Assembly: GCA_030272155.1 (NCBI GenBank)
Contig: CP126195.1
Location: 3,083,001-3,147,000 of the forward strand
Reading direction: 5' to 3'
DNA: 64,000 nt
Source: Tetradesmus obliquus
Lineage: Eukaryota > Chlorophyta > Chlorophyceae > Sphaeropleales > Scenedesmaceae
Shown piece by piece: positions 23,149 to 36,197 of the stretch. The notes under the pieces are model-generated. The model saw only the letters and a list, made by a program, of their open reading frames with translations. It did no database searches and had not been told where the DNA came from. Position 1 is the stretch's first letter; each line of letters opens with the position of its first letter. A program made the position numbers and the translations under genes.

Positions 23149-24060
23149 ACCTTTGCAGGTCTTGACATGTTGTCACAGGCAAGGGCCCTGCTTTTTATGC
23201 CAGTCTTGCCCCCATGCCTGTGTGTGACCACGTGATCCAGTGCTATTCACAGTCCCTCGAGAACTGAAGCCACAGGCAGTGTTTGATTTGGTTGCAGTGG
23301 CTAAGTGTGGTTGTGTGCCAGGGAGGCACAATGTGGTGAATGTATGTGCTGTTGTTGCCAGTGCCTGTCTCGCCACAGAAGATACATTCACGACTCTAGC
23401 AGTTGGACTGTAACCGTAATCAATGGTATCAACTGAGGGACTCGGAAGAAGCTGGCCAGCTTCGTCAGAGTCCCTTAGTTTGATACCTTTGATTACGATG
23501 ACAGTCCACCGGCAACTGTTAGAATCGTGAATTCATCTTTTGTAGCGAGACGGCGCTGCTACGCTTGCGCATGCCTCTTTGCCGCAACAAGGTAACAATA
23601 TCACCACAATGTGCTTCATTTACGTCGGATGAGAAGCTATGAGTGTTGTCAGGGGACTTTTCCCTGGTGAGCTCTTACTGGCCTGCAGCCTCAATGCCTG
23701 ACGCTGCCCGCTCAGCTGGCTAGTGAGCTTACTCTGACGTGCCAGCAACATTGGACTACGCCCTCACTGTTGCTGCTGGAAGCAAGCACGTTGACAGCTG
23801 GAATTGCTGCACTTGTTCATGCGCGTTGAGCAGCATCCAGGCTGGCATCTTGCCGTTGTGATCCTGTATGTGGTGAATGTTATCAGGGTTTGACTGAGGT
23901 GTAACCCCGGCGGTTCTAGTTGGACCCTGTGTGGTGCCAACAACATCCAAACCAGCATACTACAGGCAGATGTCCTCCCAAACTTGGTTGGTCAGTTCGG
24001 AAGACTTGAACGAGAGGCTGTATCACAGAGGCTGCAATGAGAGAACACAAGCACTGAACA
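23149..24060. other. Intergenic region between NTT and the DMXL gene
   Basis: No coding exon is recognised. The notable content is the long foldback at 23363-23554, listed separately. Confidence 0.5.
23363..23554. ncRNA. Long foldback hairpin; candidate miRNA precursor or foldback element
   Basis: Two arms pair around the centre GAAGCTGG/CCAGCTTC at 23455/23456. The inner roughly 51-base arms (23405-23455 and 23456-23507) agree at about 43 positions: GGACTGT, CGTAATCAA, GGTATCAA, AGGGACTC and GAAGCTGG all find their complements. The outer arms (GCCTGTCTCGCCACAGAAGA and CATTCACGACTCTAGCAGTT against TGAATTCATC..GAGACGGC) continue pairing with more mismatches. The total span is about 192 bases. 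The few mismatches and short loop suit a plant- or alga-type miRNA precursor. A young foldback MITE or an inverted duplication would look similar. Confidence 0.5.
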
Positions 24061-26160
24061 ATGATCACCAGCCAAGCAACCAATCAGGCGCAGCCGAGTT
24101 CCCTTTGCGTGCTGCAAAGATCAGATGCTCCCTGCACCAGCAACTTCTGCTGCTTTCACGTCGATGGCTTGGCCAACATCGTGTTCTGTGCATACGCTGT
24201 GGACGGAGGCACGATCGTCGTGCAACAGGCAAGTGAATGCACTAACGATAGTCGTATGTAGTGATTACTGTCGTGAGCGTATGGGAGTGGTCTGTAACCA
24301 ACATCAGCAGTTTGCCAGTGCAACAGCAGTGCCACTGCAAACCGGATTTGCCTGCTTCTGAGTAGCATGTGGCCCTCCCACCAAGAAACTCAGCTAGTAT
24401 AGTAGTGCACGACACCCGTTTTGCAGGCCATACTTATGCTGCTAAGGCGCAGCAACTCCTGCTTCACTGTGCTGGTTGACAACAGATGCAAGTGATGCTG
24501 TTGTTGCTCATATCGCTGCCACCTCATGTCATGCTATACACACATGCCACGCCATCTGCATACAGGCTGACAGCCGACTGCAGCCCTTTGAGCCGCCCAG
24601 CAGCAGCCATGCAGCAGCAGCACATGCGCCAGGCAGCCCCACACATGCTGGCCACAGCACAGCAAGCGGCGCAACAGCATCAGCCGCAGCAGCACCCGCA
24701 GACAGCAATGCTTTCACAACTGTGCTGCTGATCAACCAGTCGGAAAGCCACTGGGATGAGCCAATCCGGCAGCTGGTGTGGGGCGGTGGCCCGCACCACT
24801 TGCTTGCGGCAGCAAGCAGGCAGGACATCAGCATAATCAGCCTAGCTCCCTTCATGGCATCACTAGCAGCAGCGCATGCTGCTACAGCAGCTGTGTCAGC
24901 TGCAGCAGCACAGCAAAAGCAGCAGCAGGCAGTGCTGCACCAGCACTACCACCAGCAGCACCCGCAGCAGCATCACTTGCCTGGAATGGCAGTTCCTGCA
25001 AGCCCGAGGTCTCCTGCTACAGCTGCTGCCGCTGCAGCCGCAGCAGCTGCTGCTGCTGCTGCTGGTGATCCTCTAGCCATACAGCAGCAGCAGCAGCTGA
25101 TGCTGCACCACCCCAGCACAGCTGCTGTGGCGGTGCACAGCTACCGCGCTCCTGCAAGCGTACTAGGCATGCAGTGGACGTATGATGCGGCAGGGCTGCT
25201 GCTGAGCGATGCAGCTGCCAACATCATCATGTTACAAGTCAAACGCAAGCAACAACAGCAGCAGCAGCAGGTGAGAGGGATACGCAGCAGCTTTGTCAAA
25301 TTGTGCAGTAGAGGCCGGAAACAAAGTGGTGGGAAACATGGTGCAGCAGTTGAGGTGTGTGCCGCCTTGCAGATGACCTGCTGACTGCGGCTCAAAAGGC
25401 CAACCACGTGTGATAACGTTGACACTCACCAGAAAGCCATGCTGTGCCATATGTCATGCGCGTTGTGTTGCCCTTCTGCACTGCGCTGCAGGCGCAGCCA
25501 AACAGCAGCAGACTGCCCGGCACAGCAGCAGCAGCAGCAGGCGCCAGCGCAAGCAAACCTGACCAGCAGCAGCAGCACGGCAGCAGCAGCGGCTGGCTAG
25601 TGACAGAGCTCTGGCGTGCTCATGCAGAGGCGGCACACTTCTTGATTGCTGCTGGCAGCTCACCGCTGCGGCCTAGTGCCAGTGTCCAGCTAGATCATGC
25701 ACAGCGCATAATCATTTGGTGGCCCACAGCAGATGCAAAGGCGCCAGGGGGTTACCGGGTTGGTGCCGAAGTGATCCGGCACCCAGTGAAGGCGCTGCAT
25801 ATTCAGTGGAGCCCCCCGCTGGCCTTGCCTTGCGGTGCCAGCAGCAGCAGCGGCGGCAGCGATGCAGCAGCAGGTGCCGGCAGCAGCAGTGCTGCTGCAC
25901 CGCTGCGGTCGTCTGCAGCAGCAGCAGCAGATGCTGCTGCTGGTGAGGCAGCGGGTGGCAGCAGCACAGCGAGTAATGGTGTAGCAGGGGTGAGCAGCAG
26001 CAGCAGCGGCGGCGGTGTTAGTGACGGCAATGGTGTTGCTGATGTTGATGCTCAGTCGCGTGGCCAGCCAGCATTGATGACTGTCGGGGTGGATGGCATC
26101 ATCCGAATCTTTGTGGAAGTCGTAATGGCTGACATCGCTCCAAGCCTGCCACCACCACCT

Positions 26161-26191
<31 letters not shown>

Positions 26192-27431
26192 CAACTCCCG
26201 CCAGCAAAGCAGCAGCAGCAGCAGCAGCGCCCGGCTCGCCTGTCGCCAAGCCTCAAGCTGCAGCACCCGCCGCCGCTGCAGCAGCAGCGATGTCGCAGTT
26301 CTGCCTCACCCTTGTCATCGAGCCTCCTGGGCTGGGGCCTCAGGTTTCAGGGGTTAGGCCGGGGCTATTAGCCAGCTGGGCTAGGCCCCTGCAGCCGCAG
26401 CCTCCCGGAGATCCATCTGGCATGCTGTGGCTGTTAGGCAGCTTTGTAGGGCCTGATCTGCCTAGTCAGCCGCCGCTGGCAGCAGCACTGTCCGGCACTG
26501 AAGCAGCAGCAGCAGCAGCGGCGGCGGCTGGCAGCAGCAGTGGGGTGAGCTACCAGGATCAGGTGATTCTTTGGGGTATTGATGGGCTAGCAGGAGTCGT
26601 GCTGTCTGGCATAGCACAGAATGCCATCATGTCAAACAAGATGAGCCAGCCGAAGGTTTGGTGCTGGGGGCGCGAGGGTACGCAGCTGCGCTGGCAGCAG
26701 CCGCGCGCGCTGCTGCAGCAGGCAGCAGCAGCAGTCGGCACGGCGCCCGGCAGCCTTGCGGCCATCTCTGCTGCTGCGCTGGCGGGTGCGGGGGGTGCAG
26801 CAGCGCTGCGGCATAGCCTAGACGTGTGGGTGGTGGAGAGCAGCGCGGGGCCGCTGCTGTCAGCTTCGCAGCACTTCCGAGCACCGCACTACAACAGCCT
26901 GCCTGACAGCAGCAGCAGCAGCACTTCGCTTGATCCAGCAGCAGCAGCAGCAGCAGCAGGTGATGCTGCCGGGTTTGCTGCTGCTAACAGGCTGGGGTTG
27001 AGTGAGGCCCGCTGTTTTCAAGTGACGCCACTGACAGGTTATAACGAGGCTGGCGCACCAGCCTCGGCCATTTCGGTGGGCTTGAAGCACCGGCGGCTGC
27101 ATACGGGGCAGGCAGAGGAGTGGCTGCAGGTGAGCTATTTACTTAGAAAGCAGCGACATTTTTTGCTGTTCTTTGTGTTGTTGGACATGTATACATTGTT
27201 GGATTAGTGCACTAGCTGACCATGATTGTCAGGCAGGTGTTGACAGAGAGAGCAGTTCGCAGTGCACCAAGTTCCACCAGTAGCATGACGTGCATTATGT
27301 GATGCTGCCTGCGTCTGCTGCCTGTGCAGGTCAGCGTGCATACTGCTGCCAATGTAGCAGCAACAGTCAGCACCAGGGGCAGCGTGGCTCTGTGGGGCCT
27401 GGCACCAGTGCAGCAGCTGCCCATGTACCTG

Positions 27432-27472
<41 letters not shown>

Positions 27473-27848
27473 GCAGCTGCCGTCAAGCTGGCGGCAGTGT
27501 AGGAGCTGCTGCTGGGTTACGTTTGGCGGCGCAGCTGCAGCCGCTGCTGCTGCAGCAGCGCAGGCGCCAGGGCTGCCGCTGCTGCTGGCTGTGCATGGCA
27601 GGGAGGGCGTTGACGTGTGCTTGGTGACGCTCTCAGGCGGAAAATACGTGCAGCAGCAGCAGCAGCAGCAGAACGGCTACCACAGCCAGCAGGGCTTGGG
27701 GTCGAGCACTGCTGCTGCTGCTGCTGCCGCTGCCTCTGGGGTGTACATATCTGGCGTCCAGGTGCTGGTGCATCTGGACTTGCCAGCAGGCATCTCTTTG
27801 CTAAAGCAGCTGGTGGAGGTGTCTGCAGCACCTGTCCCAGCAGGTGCA

Positions 27849-27882
<34 letters not shown>

Positions 27883-27977
27883 CTGTTGCGCTGCAGGCAG
27901 TGCTGCTTGGTCTTTGCAGCTCAGGAGAGGCCAGCACAGAGGGCCAGCAGCAGCAGCAACAGAGTCGGCTGTCAGAT

Positions 27978-28010
<33 letters not shown>

Positions 28011-28522
28011 TCTGATGAGGGGGCTGGGGAGGCAGGTCAGGATGTATGGGTGAGCTGGTCGCTACAGCTCAGCCTGTCACCAGCCACAGATGCTGCTGCT
28101 GCTGCTGCCGCTGCTGCTGCAGCAGCAGCCAGCAAGGATGCTGCTGCATCTGCTGCGGTTGACGACTGGCAGCTGTCGGTGTCGCAGCCGCAGCAGACGG
28201 CTGCTGCAGATGTGATCGCCGCTGCTGTTGCTGCTGGCATTGGCAGCGACTGGCCCAGGCAGCAGCAGCAGCAGCAGCAGCAGCATGCGCTGTCCAGTGC
28301 TGAGTCAGCCGGTGCAGCAGATGCAGCAGCAGAGTCAGGGGATGTGGCTAGGCTAGAGCAGCTGTCAGCTGCTGTATCCTGCTTGCATTGCCCTAGTCCG
28401 GCTAGTCCTTTCCTTGTGACAGGCAATGCATCTGGCGTCCTTATGTTCTGGCAAGTTGTGGGCAGCATTGCTGCTGCTGCTGCTGATGATGATATGATCA
28501 GCAGTACAGGAGCTGGACCAGT

Positions 28523-28554
<32 letters not shown>

Positions 28555-28954
28555 TGCGTGGCATTGGCCCAGGGCTGCAGCTGGTGCAGGCCAGCTGCTG
28601 TGATGTTGGCGGGGTTGATTTCGGAGGCATAGTGGTGGCTGTGGCGCTGTGCACCAGCGCCGGCTATGCAGCAGCAGCCATCACATGCGGGCAGGTAAGC
28701 CGCATCACTGCTGCTATCGCATTTGCTGCTGCTGTGTGGCACAGCGACCTCATGCTGTTGACGCAGCGCTAGCACACCATGCAGCAGGATACAGATGCCT
28801 GTGTTGGACAAAACGCATGATATTGCCAGTCATTGCTGCTTCTGTGATACAACCAAGCAGCAGAATCGGCTGGCCAGTACAGCTTGGTCATGTGCCCTGG
28901 TTGAAACCAACCTGGCTGTTGGTCCAGAATCTTGCTGCGCCGTCTGCCGTTTGC

Positions 28955-28994
<40 letters not shown>

Positions 28995-29270
28995 AGACTG
29001 AGATGGAGGATGCCGTCTTCATCTGGTGTGCTGAGGGCTCCACGCGCAGCAGCAGCAGCAGCAATTCCACCAGCCACAGCCGCCAGCCGCTGCGCAGCAG
29101 CAGCGCCAGCAGTGCTGCTGCTCCAGTGTTTCTGCTGGACTGCCTGCTGCCACTGGAGGACACTGCTGCTAGTCTGGCATGGCTGGACACTGCAGGGCTG
29201 CCGCCGCTGCTGGCAGTGGGCTATGCCTCCGGCCTGCTGGAGATGTACAGTAGGGACCACAGGTGCGGCC

Positions 29271-29339
<69 letters not shown>

Positions 29340-30222
29340 AACGCTTTCCATCCTGTTGCATCACAGGATTAAAGAGTGGCGGGCTAGCTGTACGTAAGAA
29401 CATAAAAAGCAGTGTGGGTTGCTCGGGAGGGATGTGAGTGCTTTCAGCCAGACTGCTGCAGCGCATGCATTTGCACTGAAGGACAACACAAAGGACAACA
29501 CAGTACTTCCCAGGCAAGATGTGATATCTCCCGCACTGAGGGCTGCTACTTGCGGGTTGTATCTGTTTGCGCTGCAGTGGCCAGTGGAACACCATCGCCT
29601 GCTACCAGGCAGGCCTCAGTGTGAACTTCATAGCAGCAACACAGCTGGGCCTGCCGCTGCTCGTCACAGGCAGCCAGCTGCTGCTGCTGTCAAACCTGGC
29701 AGCAGCAGCACCAGCAGCAGCAGGCGCTGCAGCTGAACAGCCAGCAGCAGCGGCAGCAGCAAGGCCAGCAGGTGTAGATGCCAACGTTGTCAATAGCAGC
29801 ACCAGCAGCATGGTCCTGAGCAGCCAGCAGCCCTGGTCAAACCTCGGTCAAACATCAGCTGGTCAAACCTCAGTCGACAGCTGGCAGCCGCCAGGCTTGC
29901 TGCACATGCCTGGCGGGCCAGCTGCCGGTGCCCTGCTGTCGCACCCCCATCAGGCACTGGCCACACATGCAGCGCTGGCAGCAGCAGCAGGCAGCAGCAG
30001 CCTGCCTCTGTATCACCCAGAGGTTCTCAGCTTGCTGCTGGGCCAGGGCAGGAATGAGGCTGCTGCAGGTGTGCTGCGCTGCCTGCTGGCTGCCTTGCGA
30101 AGGGCTAAGGGAGAGGATATAGATGAGGACATTGCAGTGGTAGATACAGCAGCAGCAGCAGCAGCAGCAGCTGATGGTGGCACATCAGCCCTGGCGAACG
30201 TATCAGCAGCAGCAGTTGATGG

Positions 30223-30253
<31 letters not shown>

Positions 30254-30741
30254 GCTGGGTCAGTGTCTGCTGTAGTGCCCCTAGATGTGTTGCTAGCTGC
30301 TGGCGAGTGCGGCTTGGCTGTGTCTGCAGCAGTGCAGCGCTGCTGCGCATTCAGGGATGCAGTAGTGGCAGCAGCACTCGGCTACAGCCTCCCGGCCAAT
30401 GCATCAGCCGCTGCTGCTGCTGGCTGGCAGCAGCCGTCAGCAATGCCTGCACCTGATGGCCAGCAGCAGCAGCAGCAGCAGCAGGCTGCTGCTGGTGCAG
30501 GTGATGCTGGCGGCAGCAGCAGCAGCACCTTGGCGCCTGGCACACCCGAGCCAGGTGCTCAAGGGCGCAGCAAACTAGCAGCCCCTGCTGCTGCTGCTGC
30601 ATCATCATCATCATCGGCAGCAGCAGCAGCTGGTGGTGCTGGTGCTCTGGATACTGGCATGCTTGACATGGCTGCCTTTGGGGACTTTGCTGGGTTTGGT
30701 GGCGCTGCTGCTGATGATGATGATTGGGACGCAGCTCCAGC

Positions 30742-30777
<36 letters not shown>

Positions 30778-33048
30778 AACTGCACAGCCAGCAGCAGCAT
30801 CTCAGGCTCCCAGTGCTATGTCTGCCATGGACACTGGCATGCTGGATATGTCAGCTTTTGGCGGCTTCGGGTTTGGTGCTGGAGCTGGTGATGACAATGA
30901 TTGGGACACACCAGCAGCGAGCCAGCAGACCGAGCCGCAACAGCAGCCGCAACAACAGCAGCAGCAGCAGCAGCAGCTGCAGGTTACTGCAGCCGAGCCA
31001 ACAAGTACAGCAGCAGCAGTGGTACCTCCACCAGCAGCTGCTGCGGTGTCTGCAATGGACACTGGCATGCTGGATATGTCAGCATTTGGCGGCTTTGGGT
31101 TTGGTGCTGGAGCTGGTGACGATGATGATTGGGACACACCAGCAGCGAGCCAGCAGACGGAGCCGCAACAGGAGCCGCAACAGCAGCAGCAGCAGCAGGT
31201 TACTGCAGCAGAGCCAACAAGCACAGCAGCAGCAGCAGCAGCAGCAGGAGCAGCGGTACCTCCACCAGCAGCTGCAGTGTCTGCCATGGAAACAGGCATG
31301 CTTGACATGTCAGCCTTTGGTGGTTTTGGGTTTGGTGCCGGTGCTGACGATGATGACTGGGATACACCTGCTCCCGCAGCAGCAGCAGCAGTGCAGGATA
31401 TGCAGCATACCCAACAGCAGCAGCAGCAGCAGCAGGAGCCAGACCACCAGGCTCCGCAAGAGCCAACAGCAGCAGCAACAGCAGGGCCAGCAGGAGCTGC
31501 TGTTACAACAGCAGCAGCTGCACTGACATTCGATGCATCGCAAGTGCATAACTGCGACCCTCGCATGCTTGCAAAGGCCACTGCAGTCTTCCCAAAGCCA
31601 CCACCCCCAGCCAAAAAGCTGCCTGCAGCAGCAGCAGCAGCAGGGCAAGGCGGTGGAGTAGCAGCAGCAGCAGCAGCAGCCAAGAAGCAGCTGTTGAGCC
31701 GTGCAGAGGTCCGGGAGCTGCATCGGCTGCTAGGCATAGCTGCCACCAAGAGCAGCAGCAGCAGCAGCGATGCAACGAAGGATGCTGCCGCGTCTACTGC
31801 TTATTTTGCGAGGCTGCTGGGTGCAGCTGGAGCTGCTGAAGCAGACAAAGACGGCTACAGGGGCGGCAGCAGCAGCAGCAGATATGCCCGGCAGGACAGC
31901 AGCGCGAATGATGCGGCAGCAGCAGCAGCAGCGGAAGCGCAGGCAGGCCAAGCTGGGGATGTGCAATTGCTGAGTCAGTTGGGATTGAGTGTTCAGCAAG
32001 CACAGCGGCTCTGCCACATTGCTGCTGCACTGTGCACCCGCACCTTCATGGGTGAAGATGGAGAGGCAGCAGATGACGAGGATGGTGCCGGAAGTAACAG
32101 TTTTAACAGCTTTATAACAGGTGCCGGCGGCCCGGCCAGTGCAGCAGCCCTGGCAGCCACCTGGGCATCTGGCGGTGGTCTGGGGTCTGCAGAGAGTGGC
32201 GGGTTAGGTCTCAGCAGTAGACGCTTTTCTGCTGCTTCTAGCAGCGGTACTTTGGCTGGCACAGGCGGTACAAAGGCAGTACCGCTGTCATTGCTTGCGG
32301 CAAATGATCCTGCTTATGGTAGTGTGCTGTTTCAGCAGCTGGATGCAGCTGGCCGGCTTTTTGCAGTCAATGCGCGGCTAGCGCTGCTGCAGCTAGCAGC
32401 AGCAGCCGCAGCTGGCAGCAGCGGCGCAGCAACAGCTGCCGCAGGAGTGACAGCAAGGGACGAGCACGACAAGCGCTTTGCTGCTGCTGTGATACGGCTC
32501 TTCCAACCGGTCAGTGTTAGCCGCAGCGCAGCGGCAGGTAGCAGCAGGGGCGCGGCGCTGCTTGCACACTATCCTGCTGCTCCCGTTCCGCCATCATCTG
32601 CTGCTGCAGCTGCAGCAGCTGCTGCGGCAGATGGCCGGGGCAGCAGCAGCGGCAGCAGGGCCACGCCGCCGCTGTCGCCGGGCCGGCTGCAGCAGCTGCA
32701 GGCTGGTGGTGCAGCTGGGCTTCTGGTGTCTAGGGGCCTGAGCAGCAGCGCATTTGGCAGCCGCCGCAGCAGCAGCAGTAGGGGTCTCGCAACTGTGGCG
32801 ATGCGCAGCAGCATGTCGATTGCGTCGATGCTATCTTTCTCTTCGCTGAAAGACATCGGGGGTGCATCAGCTGCTTCTGAGGCTGCTGCTGCAGCGCGGG
32901 CTGCTAGCTGCAGCAGCTGGGCCACTTTTGTGGGGCTCCTGCCTGGAGTGACGCCGCTGCATTGCTTGTGGGCAGCAGCCAGCAGCAGCCAGGGAGCGCT
33001 GCTTGATACGCTGCTGCCTCTGGTGCCTGATGCAGTAGAGCAACACAT

Positions 33049-33083
<35 letters not shown>

Positions 33084-36000
33084 GGTCTGGCGGCAGCAGC
33101 AGTGGTGGTGCAGCAGGAGGGGCTGCTGCTGGCGGCAGCTTTGCAGCGCAGGGGCGTGCGCAGCAGCACGGTGAGTGCCGTGCTGAGGCAAGAGTGCCGC
33201 AGACACGTTGGTTGTATTACATCACATGCCCTGCATGTTTGCTGCCACGCTAATTGTGGATGCTGTGCATCGGTCTTCTGGTAACTTGCTGGTAGTGTGC
33301 TGCATCCCAACATGCATGTCTATCTCTTTGTCTATCTTGACCAGAACTTAGCTGAGTCAGGCCCTTGCCTCGCCTCGGCTGGACAGTCTGCAAGCCTATC
33401 ATGCACAAGGAACAACGCCACCTGCAGGGCTGACATGCCAGCCTGCCAGCCTGCCAGCGCACTCCACCACTTCTTCGGTCATATGCACTGCTGAGCTTCT
33501 GGCTGCATTATCGTGCCTCTCTTTCTGCACTCTGTTCTTTTTTTCACCGCCTGCAGCCCTCATCTGGCCCAAGCTGCGTGCCCTGGGCCCTAGCGTTGAC
33601 CGTATGGCCGCAACTCTGCTGCCGCTCTCTCACTCTCTTTTCTCATTCTCTCGATCGATCTGCCTGCAGCCCTCACCTGGCCCAAGCTGCGCGCTTTGGG
33701 CTCTAGCGTTGACCGTATGGCCGCACCTCTGCTGCCTCCCTCTCACTCTCTTTTCTCCCTCTCTGGATCTGCTTGCAGCCCTCACCTGGCCCAAGCTGCG
33801 CGCCCTGGGCGCGGGCTTCTGGCTCACGCAGCAGTCAGCGCTGCCGTGCTGACCTAGTGCCCACCCTAACATGCTCTTCCTGCCCTTCGTCCTCCTTTTT
33901 TCACCGCCTGCAGCGCTGACCTGGCCCAAGCTACACGCCCTGCCAAACTGTGTAGCGATGTGCTGTGCTGACTCATTATGCTCATCTTCCCCTTTCTTGT
34001 GTGTCTGCCTGCAGCCCTCACCTGGCCCAAGCTGCGCGCCCTGGGCGCGGGCTTCTGGCTCACGCAGCAGTCAGCGCTGCGAGCCACAGCTGATGCGCTG
34101 GCAACAGCACAGTTCGCAGCAACAAAGGACGCGCACGAGCCTGCGCTGCTGTATGCGGCGCTAGGGAAGAAGGCGGTGCTGCAGGGGCTGTTCAGGAGCA
34201 GCGGCAACAAGAAGGTGCGGCACTGCTGCTGCTGTTGCCGCTGCTGCTGCTGCTGGTAGAGATGGTGGTCTGGTGGTCCGTTTCAACAGAAGCGGTGTTG
34301 CTGATGTCAGATTCTGCTGAACCGATGGCGCCACAGGCGCCACCTGCTGCTCGCTCCCCGCGCTGCCCCACATATCAGCCTGCTGTGCCGTGCTGTTGTG
34401 AACTGCGCCGTGCTGCACTGTTGTGAACTGCGCCGTGCTGCACTATGCTCTGCTGGCTTGTACCCTGCTTTGCACCATCAAAGCTTCCAACACCAGTGAG
34501 CCTCTGCCATCCTTCAACGGCGTCTCTCTTGCTGTGCTGGCATGTGCCGTGATGTGATGTGCGGGCCTGTGCTGTGCTGGCCTGGCCCCTGCTGTGCTAC
34601 GCCGCATTTGGCAGACTTCCCGGTGAGCCTGTTTACACCAAGCCTGCTATGCTGTGCTGTGCTGTGCCGTGCTGTGCTGTGGCGCAGGTGGCGGACTTTT
34701 TGGCGCGTGACTTCAGCAGTGCTGAGGGCAGGGCGGCCGCCAGCAAAAACGCCTTCCACCTGCTGGGGCAGCACCGCTACAGCCTGGCGGCAGGTGCGCG
34801 CGCTGGCTGGTTTGTATTACCACGACTGCAGTGTGGCTGTGGTGTGATTCGTGCGTCTTGTACCTGCTGCTTCAGCACCGATACAGCCTGGTCGCATGTG
34901 TGCTAGCTGCGTGTGCTGCACGGCTGTGGTGTGGCTGTGGTGTGCTGTGCTGTGCTGCAGTGCGCGCCTTGCACCTGCTGGGCCAGCACCGCTACAGCCT
35001 GGCCGCAGGTGCGCTGAGGGCCTCGGAAATGATGTGCGGTGCGGCTGTGGTGTGGCTGTGCTGTGGTGTGCTGTGCTGCAGTGTGCGTCTTCTGCCTGCT
35101 GGGGCAGCGCCGTTACAGCCTGGCCGCAGGTGGGGTGGGGTGGAGGGGGTTGATGTGCTGCTGGTCGAGTGTGGTTGTGGTGTGGTGTGCTGTGCTGTGG
35201 CGTGTGATGCGTCACTGGTGCAGCACCGCTACAGAGAGAGGCCGGTTACAGGGGTGGGCAAGCCATCACCCTACCGCTACAGCCTGGCCGCAGGCACAGT
35301 TGTGCTGTGTGTCTGTTCGATCCCCAGTCGCAGATGCAGAACATCTGCAGCAGCAGCAGCAGCACCAGCACTCATGGTGTAGTTGGTCATCACATCTGTC
35401 CAACACACGGAAGGCCGTCAGTTCGAACCTGGCTGGGTGCAGATTGGAGTTGGCTCTATAGTGTAGTGGTGATCACACTGGACTCTGAATCCAGTAGCCC
35501 CAGTTCGAGCCTGGGTAGGGCCTGCTAGGACAGGGCACCTGCTCTCCTGTTGTGTGAATGCTGGTCTAGTTGTGCCAGCAACTGCACCTCTGCACATGTA
35601 GGCATACTGGAGTAATTCTGCCTGTTTTTTGTACTTGCATAGCTGACCTGTTTCCACTGCGCCCGTCACTGCTGCTGCTGCTGCTGCAGCCTTCTTCGTG
35701 CTTGCCGGCAGCGGCTGGGATGCTGTGTCAGTGCTGGCAAGGGAAGCAGCAGACCCCCAGCTGGCCCTTCTAGTGGCTCGCCTGCTGGACTCAGCAGCAG
35801 CAGCAGCAGCCACACCGGCAGCAGCAGCAGCGAGTGCTACTGGTGGTGTGCTGCAGCGGCGGCTAGTCGATGAGGAGTTGCTGCTGCTGGCAGAGGCAGA
35901 TGCAGACCCTGCTGCTGCTGCGCTGTGTGCGTGGGTGCGCGGCCGCGACGGCGGCGGTGCAGTGAGCGTGCTGCTGTCAAGATTGACAGCGGGAGCAGCA

Positions 36001-36165
36001 GGCTTCAGCATTGAGGAAGTTGGGGATGATGTGGCTCGACCCTTTGAGCAGCAGCAGCAGCTGCAGCAGCAAGGGCTGGCGGCAATTCCTTCCTCTACAA
36101 TGGATGCAGCAGCAGCAGCGGCAACAGCAGCAGCAGCCGAGGCATCTGCACAGCCAGCCACCTCC

Positions 36166-36197
<32 letters not shown>

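Noticed and set aside
33604-34259. Open frames over the exon 7 array that could be taken as extra exons
   Set aside because: Each ends in a stop soon after the copied segment, and no GT donor follows the copies in phase.
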